NCBI GenBank assembly: GCA_025200525.1
Contig: CM045759.1
Coordinates: 5,642,001 to 5,706,000, forward strand
DNA: 64,000 nt
Source: Camellia lanceoleosa
Taxonomy: Eukaryota; Streptophyta; Magnoliopsida; Ericales; Theaceae
Direction: 5' to 3'
Shown here one piece after another: positions 11,265 to 22,805 of this stretch. The first letter of the stretch is position 1. Each line of letters starts with the position of its first letter. The notes under the pieces were generated by a model. It searched no databases, was not told the origin of the DNA, and saw only the letters and a program-made list of their open reading frames with translations. Position numbers and translations under genes: made by a program.

Positions 11265-14200
11265 CTGAAACAATAAAAACCACAAAATATAGCAAACATT
11301 AAACTTAATAATGGTCATAGAAGCAAAAAATTGGTTTCTAACCAGTAACTACAATGAACTCACACAAACTTCATGTATAACTTGAATCTCTAGGTTTATG
11401 ATGATGAGTTTCAATTTCAGTGCTCAGGAGCCTTCCTTCTTTTTTCTTTTTTATTAACAACCACAGCTAACAACTAGAGAAGAATTGAGGTGTGCTTTTG
11501 TGTATAGTTGGGAGTCAATCTAGTTGTTGTTGCAGAATTGAGGTGTATTACTTGTCAGTTGCAGCTTCAGAGTTGCTGCTAGATATAGAAGCTGTTAGTA
11601 AGTTCCTGATAGATTGCTGCTGATAGTAAGTTGCTGATAGATTGAAGCTGTTATGCCCTGGGTGCCACAGAGCTGATATGCCCTGGTTGTGTTCTGTTTT
11701 GTATTCTGTTTTTTTCCTGGTTCTTTGTTTTTTCAGTTTTTTGGCTGTTTGATTAAAGCTACTGTAAAGGGGTTCATGCACTTTCTTGGATTAATCAACA
11801 GTTTGGATCAGATTAAGGACTGCAGTGGAGGGATTTTAGTTGGTTTGGTACCTTGGTTTGCCACCACTTGCTGAGGTTGGTCTGCTGTTATGTGGTCTGT
11901 TTTCTGCTTTGATATGGTATGTTATCAGCTAGTTTCTGCTGTGGATGTTGTTTTGGTGTTTTGGGTGGCAATTTGGAGTTGCTGGTGTTGCTGTTTTGCT
12001 GATTGACCAGCACCTGCTTCAGTTGGTTTAGTTCTGCTGACTCTGCTGACTATGTATCTGGGCTGCTAGCTCTGTTCTTTTTGTATCTGTTTTTGTGTTG
12101 TCTGTGTATCTGTTGGTACCTCATCAATAGATTCTTGGTTGGTGCTGTCATATGATTGTGTGGGCTGCTTAGTGCCAACCTAGTTGGGATTGGGCAGTTT
12201 CACTATGATGGCCTTTGCATCAACCCCACACCCCCCCCCCCCCCCCCCCCCCTATTGATGTCTTTCTTCCTTCTTGTAAGGTTTTCTCCCATCAACAAAG
12301 TTCTTGTGTTGATAAAAAAAAAAAAAAACTAGAGAAGACTATATTGTCGTTATTAAGGCACATTTAGGCTCCGTTTGGATGAATGAATTTGAGGTTGAAT
12401 TTATAAAATTATTGAAGGTAGATTAAAAACTTCAAAGTGGGGGATTGAATAGAGCTATGAGACATGTTTTTTTGTTAAGATCCTTGTACGAGTAGAATCT
12501 TTATGGAAGGATTTCAAATAAGTATTTTCACCAGTTATTTGAAACCTATCATTATAAAGCTCACAAATCCATTCTTGATATCTAATTCTAAAAATATGAC
12601 ATTGAACTAAAGTTTACACTCCTCAAATTATTGATGTCAAACCTATTAATTTCAAATCCATAAATCCAAAAGACCCGTAAGGTGCTTAAGTGTCCCCTCA
12701 CCAAGATGGTATGCACCACAAGTGACACATTCTTTGATATCCTAAAAGCACTTCTTCAAATGTGTAAATATATTAATGGGAAAGCTAAGACATGCATAAA
12801 ATTTTTTGTATGTTCCAGTATGCATTGAAAATTTAGTCTATTGGCTGTAGAATAACAGTAATAATAAATAAATAAATAAAAACTTTCAGCTTTTTCATTG
12901 GCAGTTTAAGGATCAGATATTTTTAGAAGTAAATGAAAATATTTATACCATACTGTCAAAAGCACTCAGACCTAAATCATATTCATAAATACTGCTCTGG
13001 TCCATAGCTATAACAATGGAGTATATCTTTAGTGAAGAAACAAACCTTTTCAGGAGGACTTTGTGTTCTTATGCGTTTTTCATACTTAAAGAAAACCTTT
13101 CTCCTATATGCATCTGAAAATACAAACAAAACCAGTACTAGAAAGTGTTATCCAAGTGCAAATAAAGCGAGCATCACAATTGAACACATATACTAGCTAA
13201 ACAAAGTGAATCCATGTTCAGAAATATGTTGTGCTTGACTTTGCATTTTTCTTATGTGTTTTTTCAAACAAATAAAGAAAACATTTTCAGATGTGCATTA
13301 CAAAGTACAAACAAGACCAGTTGTTCTATGAAGGGTTGGCCGTATACAACTAGACATAAATAATTAAACAAACCAAATCAAACCAAACCAAACCAAACCA
13401 AGCCTCAAGTCCCATCAAATGGGTTTGGCTACATAAATCCTTCTTCTCTACTCGGTTCTATCAAATGCCATTCTATTAGTCAAATTAAATAGATTTGTAT
13501 CTCTATTTACTACCCTAGCCAACGTCAATCTAGATCTATCCCGACCCCTAACACTAAGAAAGTGATCCATGTTCAAACATTTGTTTTGTGTTTGGCTAAG
13601 ACCAAAGATGTTGACATGCAGCCTCGAACTAAACCACTCTCAACCTACTACGAAATTTGAAGTCAAAGAGTTTAAAAACTAACTTTTCATCCTAATCCAA
13701 TTGATATATGACTCTTCAAGCATAAACTAAACTATGGTGAATAACTTCAAGAACCTCAGGTTGAAGGACACCTTAGAGTCATACAAAACAATTAAATTTA
13801 AGTTCAAATTAGATTTTACTGATTTCAAATAAATCTCCCAAAAACTCGAACACAGGCAATCTAACTCTGTCAGTAGACAGGTTAAAGATAGGGATAAATA
13901 TGAAAATTCACTTAAAAAATTGTACTTTTTAATCCCTACAACATGTGATATGTATCATTAATGTGAATACTCAGTTAAAAAATTACACATTTATCCCTAA
14001 TTTAATAGCCTTTGGTTTTTTGACAAAATTTGATTGAGAGACTAAATTAAAACATTTTTTATACAATGCCGGCTAAATTGACCAAAATGGCACAAATCTC
14101 ATGAACAAAAATGTAATTAACCCCATTATTCATATCAACCATTAATTAATTTAATTAATTATACCTCCAAATAAGAAGTTGGATTTGTGCTTAGGCTCTG

Positions 14201-14561
14201 CATTCACATTCGCATTCGCATTCTGGCCTCGTGAATCAGCGAAAGACAAAAAAGAATTAGAATCAGAAAGAGAAGACCAGTAAGAAAGCCCTAGGCTCGA
14301 CCCAACCACGACGAAGATCCCCGAAGAGATCGATCTCAGAATCGACTCTAAATCTGAATTCGAGCGACCCCTCTTCTTGTTCCCTCCACCACCACCACCA
14401 CCACCATTGCTATTGCTGGATCCACAAGAGGATGAGGATGAGCCGTTTGATTGGGTGAAGATCGGACGACTAGCGTTGCGTTGAGCTGAGAGGAATCGAG
14501 GGATGGAGTGTGAGGATGAGGATGAGAATGAGGATGTTCTGAGGAATGCCCAAGAATGCAT
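11041..14561 (-). CDS. Mitochondrial calcium uptake protein, MICU family (5' three exons)
   Basis: Three exons on the minus strand join in phase: 14561-14165, 13113-13046 and 11264-11041, all with GT/AG junctions. The product starts with a Ser/Arg-rich presequence typical of mitochondrial targeting. A Ser/Gly stretch and a short hydrophobic segment (IFVVVGSSLGLSYW) follow. The MICU core comes next, including KVFFKYEKRIR, the conserved PSESNRIREGYLKGE region and a canonical EF-hand loop DTDNDGLISFAE at the end of exon 3. In plants this family gates the mitochondrial calcium uniporter in the intermembrane space. The rest, including the second EF-hand, is not in the window, and a Tekay retrotransposon lies where intron 3 should run. 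Either the intron is very long or the gene is truncated. The family call is strong. Confidence 0.88.
11484..12326 (+). mobile_element. 5'-truncated L1-type LINE in MICU intron 2
   Basis: A perfect 12-base duplication AACTAGAGAAGA (11472-11483 and 12327-12338) brackets about 840 bases ending in GTTGATA plus a poly-A run. The body is rich in TTGCTG/TTCTGCTG, as in plant LINE 3' ends, and has no ORF. TSD plus poly-A at the right end shows plus-strand insertion by target-primed reverse transcription. A non-autonomous SINE-like element is possible but the length favours a truncated LINE. Confidence 0.85.
12231..12252 (+). repeat. 22-base poly-C tract
   Basis: An uninterrupted run of 22 C preceded by CACA, inside the LINE insertion. 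Its length is likely to be variable between reads and individuals. Confidence 0.9.
12367..12682. mobile_element. hAT-like MITE (possible)
   Basis: The left end GGCTCCGTTTGGATGAATGA and the reverse complement of the right end (ACGGGTCTTTTGGATTTATG) are alignable over about 35 bases, giving an imperfect inverted repeat about 315 bases apart. I could not find a convincing 8-bp target duplication. Confidence 0.5.
13046..13113 (-). CDS. MICU exon 2
   Basis: A 68-base exon between acceptor TTTTCAG and donor AAAAG|GTTTG. It encodes AYRRKVFFKYEKRIRTQSPP plus EK and restores phase 0 for exon 3. Confidence 0.88.
13231..13298 (-). pseudogene. Decayed duplicate of MICU exon 2
   Basis: Reading on the minus strand, this stretch aligns with exon 2 (13046-13113) and with the intron around it, about 185 bases away: TTGTTTGTA...ATGCACAT against TTGTTTGTATTTTCAGATGCATAT, then a shared GTTTTCTTT and CATAAGAA core. 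The acceptor AG is lost (reads TA) and the frame is broken, so it should not be spliced in. It is the relic of a local tandem duplication of exon 2. Confidence 0.7.
13366..13555 (-). mobile_element. Au-like SINE, minus orientation
   Basis: The left side is an AAACC repeat (the reverse complement of a GTTTG tail). It is followed by the reverse complement of a typical Au-SINE 3' region (AGCCTCAAGTCCCATC, then GGGTTTGGCTACATAAATCC) and by CTAGCCAACGTCAATCTAGA towards the 5' side. Length near 190 bases fits. It interrupts the second copy of the duplicated exon 2 flank, so it postdates that duplication. Confidence 0.75.
14165..14561 (-). CDS. MICU exon 1
   Basis: Begins at ATG 14561 and ends GGAG|GTATAA at 14165, leaving phase 1. 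It encodes the targeting peptide, a poly-Gly run near residue 55 from a CCACCA-type microsatellite on the plus strand, and the hydrophobic segment. Confidence 0.88.
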
Positions 14562-14660
14562 AGTATGTGTAGTGAGTTGGAAATTTGGATTGGGTCTCCA
14601 GCAACAAATGGACTGAAAAACAGCACCATGGTAGAGAAGATATATGTAATGTAATTTAGA

Positions 14661-14698
<38 letters not shown>

Positions 14699-14830
14699 GT
14701 AGGGGTAGAACGGATTTATTTGAACGAGAAATGTGGGGATGGAGGGTTTTTGGGTTGACCGGAGATTTGTTCTCAACGGTCTCTCACCTATAACTTCCAA
14801 GTTAGTTAGTTGATGCTGATTCGTCACTTT
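14562..14830 (-). promoter_or_regulatory. MICU upstream region with GA/CT microsatellite
   Basis: Immediately upstream of the MICU ATG. A GA run at about 14664-14694 (CT on the sense strand) lies some 105 bases before the start codon, the usual place for pyrimidine-rich 5' UTR or core promoter elements in plants. No clear TATA box was assigned. Confidence 0.45.
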
Positions 14831-17228
14831 GGACCCAACTGTCTCCCTAAACTTTGTATTTTTAAGAAAAAAATCTGCTATTTTTTGGATTTTGTGTGGT
14901 GAAAATTAAATTTGTATAATGTAAAATCTATAAATACAATATAAATCTGAATTATAAGATAACACTTTAGGATAATTTCCGAATAGTTAAATGTAGGTTG
15001 GTAATATTGCTAAAATTTTACTGTTTTATATGTTAAATAGACAAAAAGAAATTATTGGAAGGATGCAACTCAGAGTTATTTGTAAATTTTCTTCTTTTAT
15101 TTTCTACCTTGGATTGTTATTCTCCCAAGTTTGCGTAAAATAATATTTACCTCATATAGTTTTGAAAATTACATCTCGTTCATTGAAGTTTTTAATTTCA
15201 TAATAAATAGTCCATTTTATTAATAAATTGTCATGTCTATTAATAATTTGTAATAATGTCAAAATTTCATTTTAATTAATAATTTAGGTAATGTTATCAT
15301 TGTATAAGAGAATTGTTAGAAATTTTATTTTTTTAGTTAATTTTGTTAAATAATTTTTTTTTTGATAATAAGATATTTGTAATTTTCTAAATTAAAGGAG
15401 ATAATTCGTATTTTAAATAAATCTCAAAAAATGTATTTATAATTTACCCATTTTTAAAATAACGAAAATTATAAACAACTACCAAACAGGGCAATGAACC
15501 TGAGATTGTTCTTTAGAGTTTACTAGATCAATTTATTGGCTTATTAGTTTATTCGGATCATATAAAATCTCTATTTTTTGTACATTTTTTCATATAATAA
15601 GTTAAAAAGTCAATTTATAAGTCACCTCCCAAAATAACCCACCACGAGCCATTCTTTACTTCGGTTACCATCCTGGGCAATCTCCTTTCACCTCTTTTGT
15701 CGACGATCTCCTCAACTAGAGATTCCCTCCGACCATCATCTCTTGTAGGCAACACCACCTCCAGCTACTAACAAACACATTTAAGAGATTATTTTGGATA
15801 AACTAAATAAGCGGACATTTTGATTTTTTACTAAACGATGTATAAAAAAAATAATAATTAATATGACCCAAAAAAAATAAAATAATAAAAAGTGAAGTAT
15901 TTTAATACACCCCAAACAAGTTCTAAATGTTGTCACCAACTACCACCATCTCCTAAGATTGGCAATGACCTAAAAGTGATTTTTTAAAATTAAAAAAAAA
16001 ATTAATACATTTAGAAATGACTTTTTTTTAGTTATATGAAAAAAAAAAATTAATGATTGGTGTAAATGATTTACAATTTTAGTGATATTTTAATTTTTTA
16101 AATAATTTTTTAATCAAAAAATTAAGTTGACAAACGGCACCTTAAAAATCAACTGTTTTAAGTACACACCAAATTTGTTCCAAAAAAAAAAAAAAAATAC
16201 ACATCAAACATGAAGGGGTGATTTTCACGAAAGTTATTGGTTAGTTTTGGGATATTGTTTCACACTATTTTATACAGGGACAAGTGTCTCATTGTCTCTC
16301 AAAAAAGGACAGAAATGTAATAGGTTTTGCTGATTCAATCTATAACAACCAAATTGAAGCACCACCTCAATTTGCCCCATGAACAAGCAATAAATTTTCG
16401 ATTTCCACCAACATTTTAATCAACCTTTTTGAACAATATCAAAAAGAATTGACAAAATGCGATTGAATTTCTTTCCTAAAATATCCTCAATTTTTTTTTT
16501 TTTTTAATTTTAAATTTATGGAACAAGTTTTCTAGACCACCAGTTGGGAGTTCTTAAAGAAAGTAATGGAATAAATAGTGTTCTACAAACACTAAAAAAA
16601 TTGGGAATATTAAAAAAAATCTGGAGAGGGTTTTTTATTTTTTAGATAGAAAAAATCTTGAGAGTTTGACTTTTACAACAAAATAAACTCTAAGTTATTC
16701 AAAAATATTAGGGATACCACATGTATTACTAAATACTCATATGGGTGTGGGTCTCATAAATATTTGGTAATTTATTTGAGGTCACTAGCATTGTTTTTTT
16801 TTTTAATTTTGTCAATTTAAATTTTAATATTTTCATTTGTTTTCGATTTAAATCATCAATCTTTTTCGTTAAGTAAAAATCAACAAAAAAAATATGATAT
16901 TTTAAAATCAACAAAAAATGATATTTTAAACATTTTTTTGTATGCTTTCATTGAGTTTAATAACTAAAATACTATTTTTTTTCACCAATTTTACTTAGGG
17001 ATATTTACCAATAAAACTCATCTCACAAACAAGTACTCTAATTAGTCCTAAGTTTTTTTTATTGATCTGCTAAACCTTATTAGTGGAAAGTTTCTTTCTG
17101 TGTGGTCTTATTTTTTATTTTGGTAGTATTTTAGTAGACAACTATACTCTTTTATTAATGTGACAAGTATGATGTGATATTTCAATGTGGTAGGTATTAA
17201 TGTGACACTTCAAAAAATTAAAAATTCC
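14831..17228. other. AT-rich intergenic spacer
   Basis: Mostly poly-A/poly-T-rich DNA with no supported gene. The stretch TCTAGACCACCAGTTGGGAG near 16530 resembles 34535-34580, so a diverged duplicate of SAM-gene upstream DNA may be present here. Minus-strand frames near 16729-16914 are low-complexity and not called. Confidence 0.6.
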
Positions 17229-17580
17229 TTAGTGTACTCTTTCCAAATCTGACAACGTAGCTAGTATGATGTGGTACTCCAAAATTTTTACTCCAAAAAA
17301 AACTATAAGTTTTTTAGTGTACTTTTTCAAATGTAATAACGTAGCGGGTATAATGTGACACTTAAAAAAATAAAAATAAAAACTTCTTAGTGTACTTTTT
17401 CCAAACGTAATAACATAACGGGTATGATATGACATTTTACAAAAAATTAAAAACTCCTTAGTGTACTTTTCCCAAACGTGACATGTGACACTCCAACATA
17501 GCAGGTATAATGTGACACTAAAAAACTTCTTAGTGTACTTTATCTAAATGTAACACTTTAATGTGGTAGGCAAATGAGTC
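17229..17580 (+). repeat. Degenerate 71-85 bp tandem array
   Basis: TTAGTGTACTTT-type words start units at about 17229, 17314, 17387, 17458 and 17530. Each is followed by CAAANGTAA, a GTA/GCGGGTATRATGTGACAC core and an A-rich spacer. About five copies; it produces a spurious ORF on the minus strand. Confidence 0.75.
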
Positions 17581-18023
17581 ATTACACATCCAAAAGGACT
17601 AAATGGATCACAAGAAAAAATATGAGACTATATAAATTACAAGTCTAAAATATAAGACTTATTAGTCAATCTCCATTTTACTTAACAGAAATAGAATATG
17701 GTTTAGATTGAAAACAAATTAAAAGAAAATTACAGTTTAAATTGACAAAATGAAAAAACTCATGATTTATTTTATTGTAAGGATCAAAAGACTCATCAAA
17801 GTGATTTACATTTTCACAAGTGTCATATTATCACATTATTATGAACTTAAATTTTATGTGAAATTTTGTATATTGGTACACAATGTCATTCCCTGCAACT
17901 ATTTTGAAAATAGGCTCCTGAGGTACAATATCAGATGTCATTCAAAACATAAGTAAAGTCTTTTCTATTATCAATTGATTTTTGGAAAGATGTGAAACAG
18001 GGTACAACAAATGGTATTAGAAC

Positions 18024-18572
18024 TATGGGGATATATTTTTTGAGTACCAACACGTGGCCAAGGTGACGTCGACGTGTCAGCCGAGGTGCCACGTGTCCTG
18101 AACATGACGCCGAGGTTATCTCGGCTAGGCCGAGGTAATCTCTGAAGATATCGGAATCCAGGATAAGTGGATAAGGGACAAGAGTCTTAAAATGAGGAAG
18201 AACCCCAACCTGGATAAGGATAAAGCTCTTAGGGAGTTTATCTTTATCTATTGAAGAGTACAAGATTAGCAAGTAATCCTAAGTCCATTGAAGCTAGGCT
18301 TCTATTGGGACTAGGATTGAGTTAGCTATAAAAGAAAGGCACCCCCAATGGGTCTAAGGTACGCAATTTATATTTAGAACAATGAGTTAAGCACAATTGA
18401 TTATCTGTCAGAGATATCTGATTACTGACTTAATCATCGGAGTGCCCCCGGGTGGACGAACCACCACCGGAATCTCTTCTTTCTGTTGCAGGTCATTCAG
18501 GCGCCATCTATTCTGCCAGTACTTTCCAGTTGAATACTGAGTTGGCAGTGTGGTCAAAAATTCACTCACACA
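18024..18572 (+). repeat. 5' LTR of Tat element
   Basis: 549 bases, ending CACACA. By eye it differs from the right LTR at roughly 30 positions, nearly all transitions, with no length change. It contains two G-box cores (CACGTG) near 18050 and 18092 and a TATA box further on. Confidence 0.92.
18327..18334 (+). promoter_or_regulatory. TATA box of Tat LTR
   Basis: GCTATAAAAG in the left LTR, conserved at 32040-32047 in the right LTR. The conserved GGGTCTAAGGTACGC about 25 bases on is a plausible transcription start. Confidence 0.65.
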
Positions 18573-18575
18573 ATT

Positions 18576-18592
18576 TGGCGCCGTCTGTGGGA
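18576..18592 (+). other. Primer-binding site of Tat element
   Basis: TGGCGCCGTCTGTGGGA begins four bases after the LTR end, the position and word typical of plant Tat-type gypsy elements. Confidence 0.8.
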
Positions 18593-18607
18593 ACAAAAGA
18601 AGAATAG

Positions 18608-20115
18608 ATGGCCAACGACGGACAGAAAGAGAAAGTTGGGGACAACACTCCTATCGGGAGTGGGAGACCTATTGACCTTGACATCGAAGGAGACAATTGT
18701 AACGAAGAAACTCGTGACCAGAATCACGGAGTAAAGGACGTCGGCCAAAAGGCGGCGTACCAAAGAAAACGGACCAAAGTGGGTACTACAACGAAGACGA
18801 CCTCCAGGTATGGAAAGAAAGATGCCTGCGGAAGGACGATGAGGTAAAGACCATGGCGAATAAATTGGCGGACCTGCAAACAATGGTCAATTTCATGATA
18901 CAGAATAATGTCATGCAGCCACCGTTCCCGCTGCAGGACACGCCGATTCCAACGGCCAATGCCCAGAAGAAAGGGCAGAATACAATCCCTGTAGCCCCCC
19001 AACATGCCAGGAGCGAAAAACACTCTCACCAGCCATCAAGGAAGGTCGGACGAGGAGAGTCGAGAAGGGGAGAATCTCGAAGGACACATCACTCCAAGGA
19101 GGCAGAACCCAGAGAACATCGACATGTTCAAAGACAAGAGCTGTGCTTCGATGCGACTAATAGAGAAAGGTCGAAAAAGGCTCACAATGAAGCCGAGAGC
19201 AGTGCACCTAAAAGGCTGAAGTCTGGAGATAGCTGAGCTCCCGGACGGACCAAAGAGAACTTGAGAGATTACCTCAAAAGGAAGCAAGATCATGCCGAGG
19301 TAACTTCAACAATTAAACCGAGAATACCATTCTCGGTAGAGTTAGACAAAGTTAAGGCCCCGAAGAGATTCAGTATGCCGAGGTTCCAGATATACGATGG
19401 TAAGTTGGACCCCAACTTTCACGTCGGATTATACCTGAACTCGATGGCACTGTACACTGGGAACAAGTCGTTGCTCTGCAAGGTGTTTCCCTCATCCTTC
19501 GCAGAGATTGCATCGGACTGGTTTCACAAATTGCCGAAGGGAAGTGTGAAGACCTGGGAAGGGCTGGCCGAGATGTTCGTGGCCAGGTTCGTGACAAACA
19601 AGCTACAGTCATTAAGGGTAGACGCCCTGATGGCTCTAAGAATCAATGATGATGAAGGCCTTAGGGCCTACGCAAAAAGGTATTATGAGGTGTTCAACCG
19701 AATACCCGAGTGCAACCAAGAAGTGGCGGTCGTGTCTTTCAAGAACGGCCTGAAAGATGATTGCGCACTACGAAAGTCATTGGCAAAGACATTGCCAAAA
19801 AGCATGGAGGAGCTCATGGCCAGAATTGAGAAATACGCTAGAGCCAAGGAAGACATGCCAAGGAGTAAGGCGACAAACCAAGAGAAAGCAAACGGCTCGC
19901 CGAAGCAAGGCCGAGGTAACAACGGGTCCAACAAAGAAGAGATAGGGTTGAAAACTGCACAGGCAGTCACAACAGTATTCCAAATCCCAATTCACAAAGT
20001 CCTGGATAAAATCCGAACCCAACCCTATTTCAGAGCACCAGCTAGGATACCAGGAGAGTTTATGGGAGAAGCCTTGGTAAGCATTGTGCTTACCATAACG
20101 AAGATGGGCATCTGA
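18608..20115 (+). pseudogene. Tat gag, interrupted
   Basis: An ATG at 18608 opens an acidic/basic N-terminal frame that stops at 18847. A second stretch runs 18853-19236. The capsid core lies in 19261-20115 with PRFQIYDGKLDP near its start, a conserved KVFPSSFAEIASDWFHKLP segment and AYAKRYYEVFNRIPE. These match the retrotransposon-gag capsid of Tat elements in order and spacing. Short breaks between the three frames suggest a few point or indel mutations. Codon use and GC content are clearly higher than in the AT-rich surroundings. Confidence 0.87.
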
Positions 20116-20171
20116 CTTAGGGTTGCAGAGCCCTGAAGTCACACCTAGAAGACCTGGTAAGGCAAGGCCAT

Positions 20172-20858
20172 TTGAGGGACCTTGTAGATAAGGCCAGGAC
20201 AAGGGAAGAACAAGCAAGACTTCCTCAGGCACTAGCAACTCCACCTCCCCCAGCACAGCAGCCACAGGCAAGCGGACCTCGGGCAGTTAATGTAAATCAC
20301 TCGAAGGTCAACGAAAACGAAATACGGAGGGAGACCCAGAAGGTAAAACACTTACAGCACGTGTACCAGGTCAAGCAGAAAAGACCTTGGTCTGAGGAGT
20401 GCAAGAGACCAATGGTGACCTTTACTGAAGCCGACCTAGAGATGGTCCAGCATCCACATAATGATGCCTTGGTAGTATCTCTCCAGGTTAGGGAGTGCCA
20501 AGTGAAGCGCATCCTAATTGACCAATGCAGCTCTTATGACATCATGTATGTCAGATGTTACAAGGAGCTGGGCCTTCACCTTGACGATAAGGAGCAATCC
20601 AATGGCCCAATGGTTGGGTTTAATGGAACACCGACATGGCCGCTGGGCGCAACAAGCTTGGAAGTGAAAGCTAGCACCAAGAAGATAAAGACAGAGTTCA
20701 CCGTAATTGACACACCTTTCCCTTACAATATTATCTTGGGAAGGCCATGGTTGCATGCAATGGGGGTTGTTCCCTCAACATTGCATCAACTATTGCGGTT
20801 CCCAACAGAGCATGGCATAGAAGAGATCAGCTACAAGCAAAAAACTGCTCCATGGTAG
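20172..20858 (+). pseudogene. Tat protease region
   Basis: A 228-residue frame with a Pro/Gln-rich start, a linker and a retropepsin-like domain. The catalytic loop reads LIDQCSSYDIMY, where the Gly usual after the Asp position is Cys, which should impair activity. The downstream flap/closing motif IILGRPWLHAM is intact. The frame overlaps the next one (from 20747) by a frame change. Confidence 0.82.
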
Positions 20859-22440
20859 CAATGAAATCCACCTGCAGTATACGAGAGCCAGAAAGGGCAG
20901 AGATCGAAGACGAGGACGTAGAAGTCCTAGAGGACGTCGGCAAGGAGCCAGCCGAGAAGAGTGAAAAAGCACTGAAGAAAATCCTCGTTCAGAAGGGAGA
21001 TGAAGAACGCTTCTTCCTTCTCAGCTCGGGCGTAGCCGAAGAAGAGGAGAAAGAGTTGGAGGCTTTCTTGAGAGCAAACATTGAGGTGTTTGCTTGGACG
21101 CCTTACGAAATGCCTGGCATTGACCCCGAGGTCACTTGCCATAAACTGAACATTGACAAGTCGGCTAAACCTATAATCCAACGAACAAGAAGACCGACGT
21201 TGATGCACGTCGAAGCAGTGGAAGAGGAAGTAGACAGACTTCTAGAGGCCAGGGCCATTTGAGAGTTAAATTACCCGACATGGCTATCAAATACAGTGGT
21301 GGTGAAGAAAAAGAATGGTAAATGGAGGGTCTGCGTAGACTTTACCAGCCTGAACAAGGCCTGTCCCAAAGACAGTTTTCCTCTACCCAAAATTGACCAA
21401 CTGGTAGACACCACTTCAGGGCATGGAAGGATGAGTTTCCTGGATGCCTACAGAGGGTACCATCAGATAGCCATGTACCTCCCAGATAAAGAGAAGACTG
21501 CGTTTATCACCCCAAAAGGGCTGTATTCCTATAGAGTGATGCCCTTTGGGTTGAAAAACGCAGGAGCAACTTACCAAAGATTGGTAACCAAGATGTTCAA
21601 ACACCTGATTGGCGGAACGGTGGAAGTTTACATCGATGACATGGTCGTAAAGACCAAGGAACCTGAAGGTCATTTGGCCGACCTGAAAGCAGTCTTTGAC
21701 ATCCTTAAAACATATCGGCTCCGACTCAATGCATCAAAGTGTGCATTTGGAGTTGGATCTGGTAAGTTCTTGGGATACCTGGTGACCAGAAGGGGCATTG
21801 AGGCCAGCCCAAATCAGATTAAGGCCATCCTAGAGTTGAAAAGCCCGACGTCAGCAAAATAGGTGCAAATGCTGACTGGAAGGGCTGCAGCCCTGAACAG
21901 GTTCATAAGCAGAAGCTTTGACAAATGCAAACCCTTCTTCAACTTAGTGAAGAAGGCCACAGACTTCTTATGGACAGAAGAGTGCGAAGTCGCCCTGGCC
22001 GACTTAAAGAAATATTTGACCACGGCTCCGGTTCTCTCAAATCCAGAGCCTGGAGATGAGCTGTTTTTATACTTAGCAGTTTCAGAGCACGCAGTAAGTG
22101 CAGTGGTAATTCGAGAAAAAAAATAGGAGCAAAGGGCTGTTTACTATGTAAGCAAAACCCTGGCTGATGCAGAAACCACGTATCTACCCCAAGAGAAATT
22201 GACGCTGGCTTTAGTAATGGCTTCAAAGAAGCTGAACCATTACTTTCAAGCCCACAAAATTGTGGTGCTAACAGAACACCCTTTGAAGTCCCTATTGCAG
22301 CAAGGAGATCTGACAGGCAGAATAGCCAGATAGGCAATGGCCTTGGGATAGTACGACCTGGAATACAGACCCAGAACAGCGATCAAAGGCCAAGTCTTGG
22401 CTGACTTCATGGCCGAGTTCACTCCAGGAGCCATCGCACA
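20747..22440 (+). pseudogene. Tat reverse transcriptase and first RNase H
   Basis: The RT fingers and palm run from about 21050. The main open frame 21296-21862 carries [20 protein letters not shown], the [13 protein letters not shown] motif and the catalytic YIDD (in [10 protein letters not shown]). In-frame stops precede it (21260-21262), follow it (21860-21862) and recur in the RNase H segment (at about 22123, 22330 and 22348). The RNase H region reads FLYLAVSEHAVSAVVIREK and then YLPQEKLTLALVMASKKLNHYF. Most stops look like single C-to-T or G-to-A changes, as expected for a methylated, decaying element. Confidence 0.88.
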
Positions 22441-22554
22441 TCGGGCTCCGTTGAGCCGAGGTGAATGATATCCAAGCAAGCAAGGAGAAGCCCAGCCGAG
22501 GGCAACGAAACAAAGGAAGGAAGAAAAACTCAGACCCTGTAGCATTTACATCGG

Positions 22555-22805
22555 CGACTCCTTTCAACTGTTTGTTGATGGGAGTTCAAACCGACAAGGA
22601 GCGGGGGCAAGAGTAGTACTGGTATCTCCAGATGGGCAGATACTAGAACAATCGATTCGTTTGGGGTTCAAGGCCTCAAACAATGAAGCAGAATATGAAG
22701 CACTCATTGCAGAACTGAAACTAGCCGTAACAGTAGAAGCAGATGAGATAATAGTCTTTTGTGACTCCCAGCTTATAGTCAACTGCATAACCAGCGAGTT
22801 CTGAC
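22555..22805 (+). pseudogene. Second (archaeal-type) RNase H of Tat element
   Basis: FVDGSSNRQGAGARVVLVS, NEAEYEALIAELKLA and FCDSQLIVN give the Asp, Glu and Asp expected of a type I RNase H. The final conserved Asn/Ala-Asp motif (NHADALANLASA) comes in the next frame near 22905. A second RNase H after the connection region is diagnostic for the plant Tat clade. Confidence 0.82.

Noticed and set aside
14348..14827. 159-residue minus-strand ORF overlapping MICU exon 1
   Set aside because: It reads the same DNA in another frame through the CT microsatellite; exon 1 of MICU in the correct frame explains the region.
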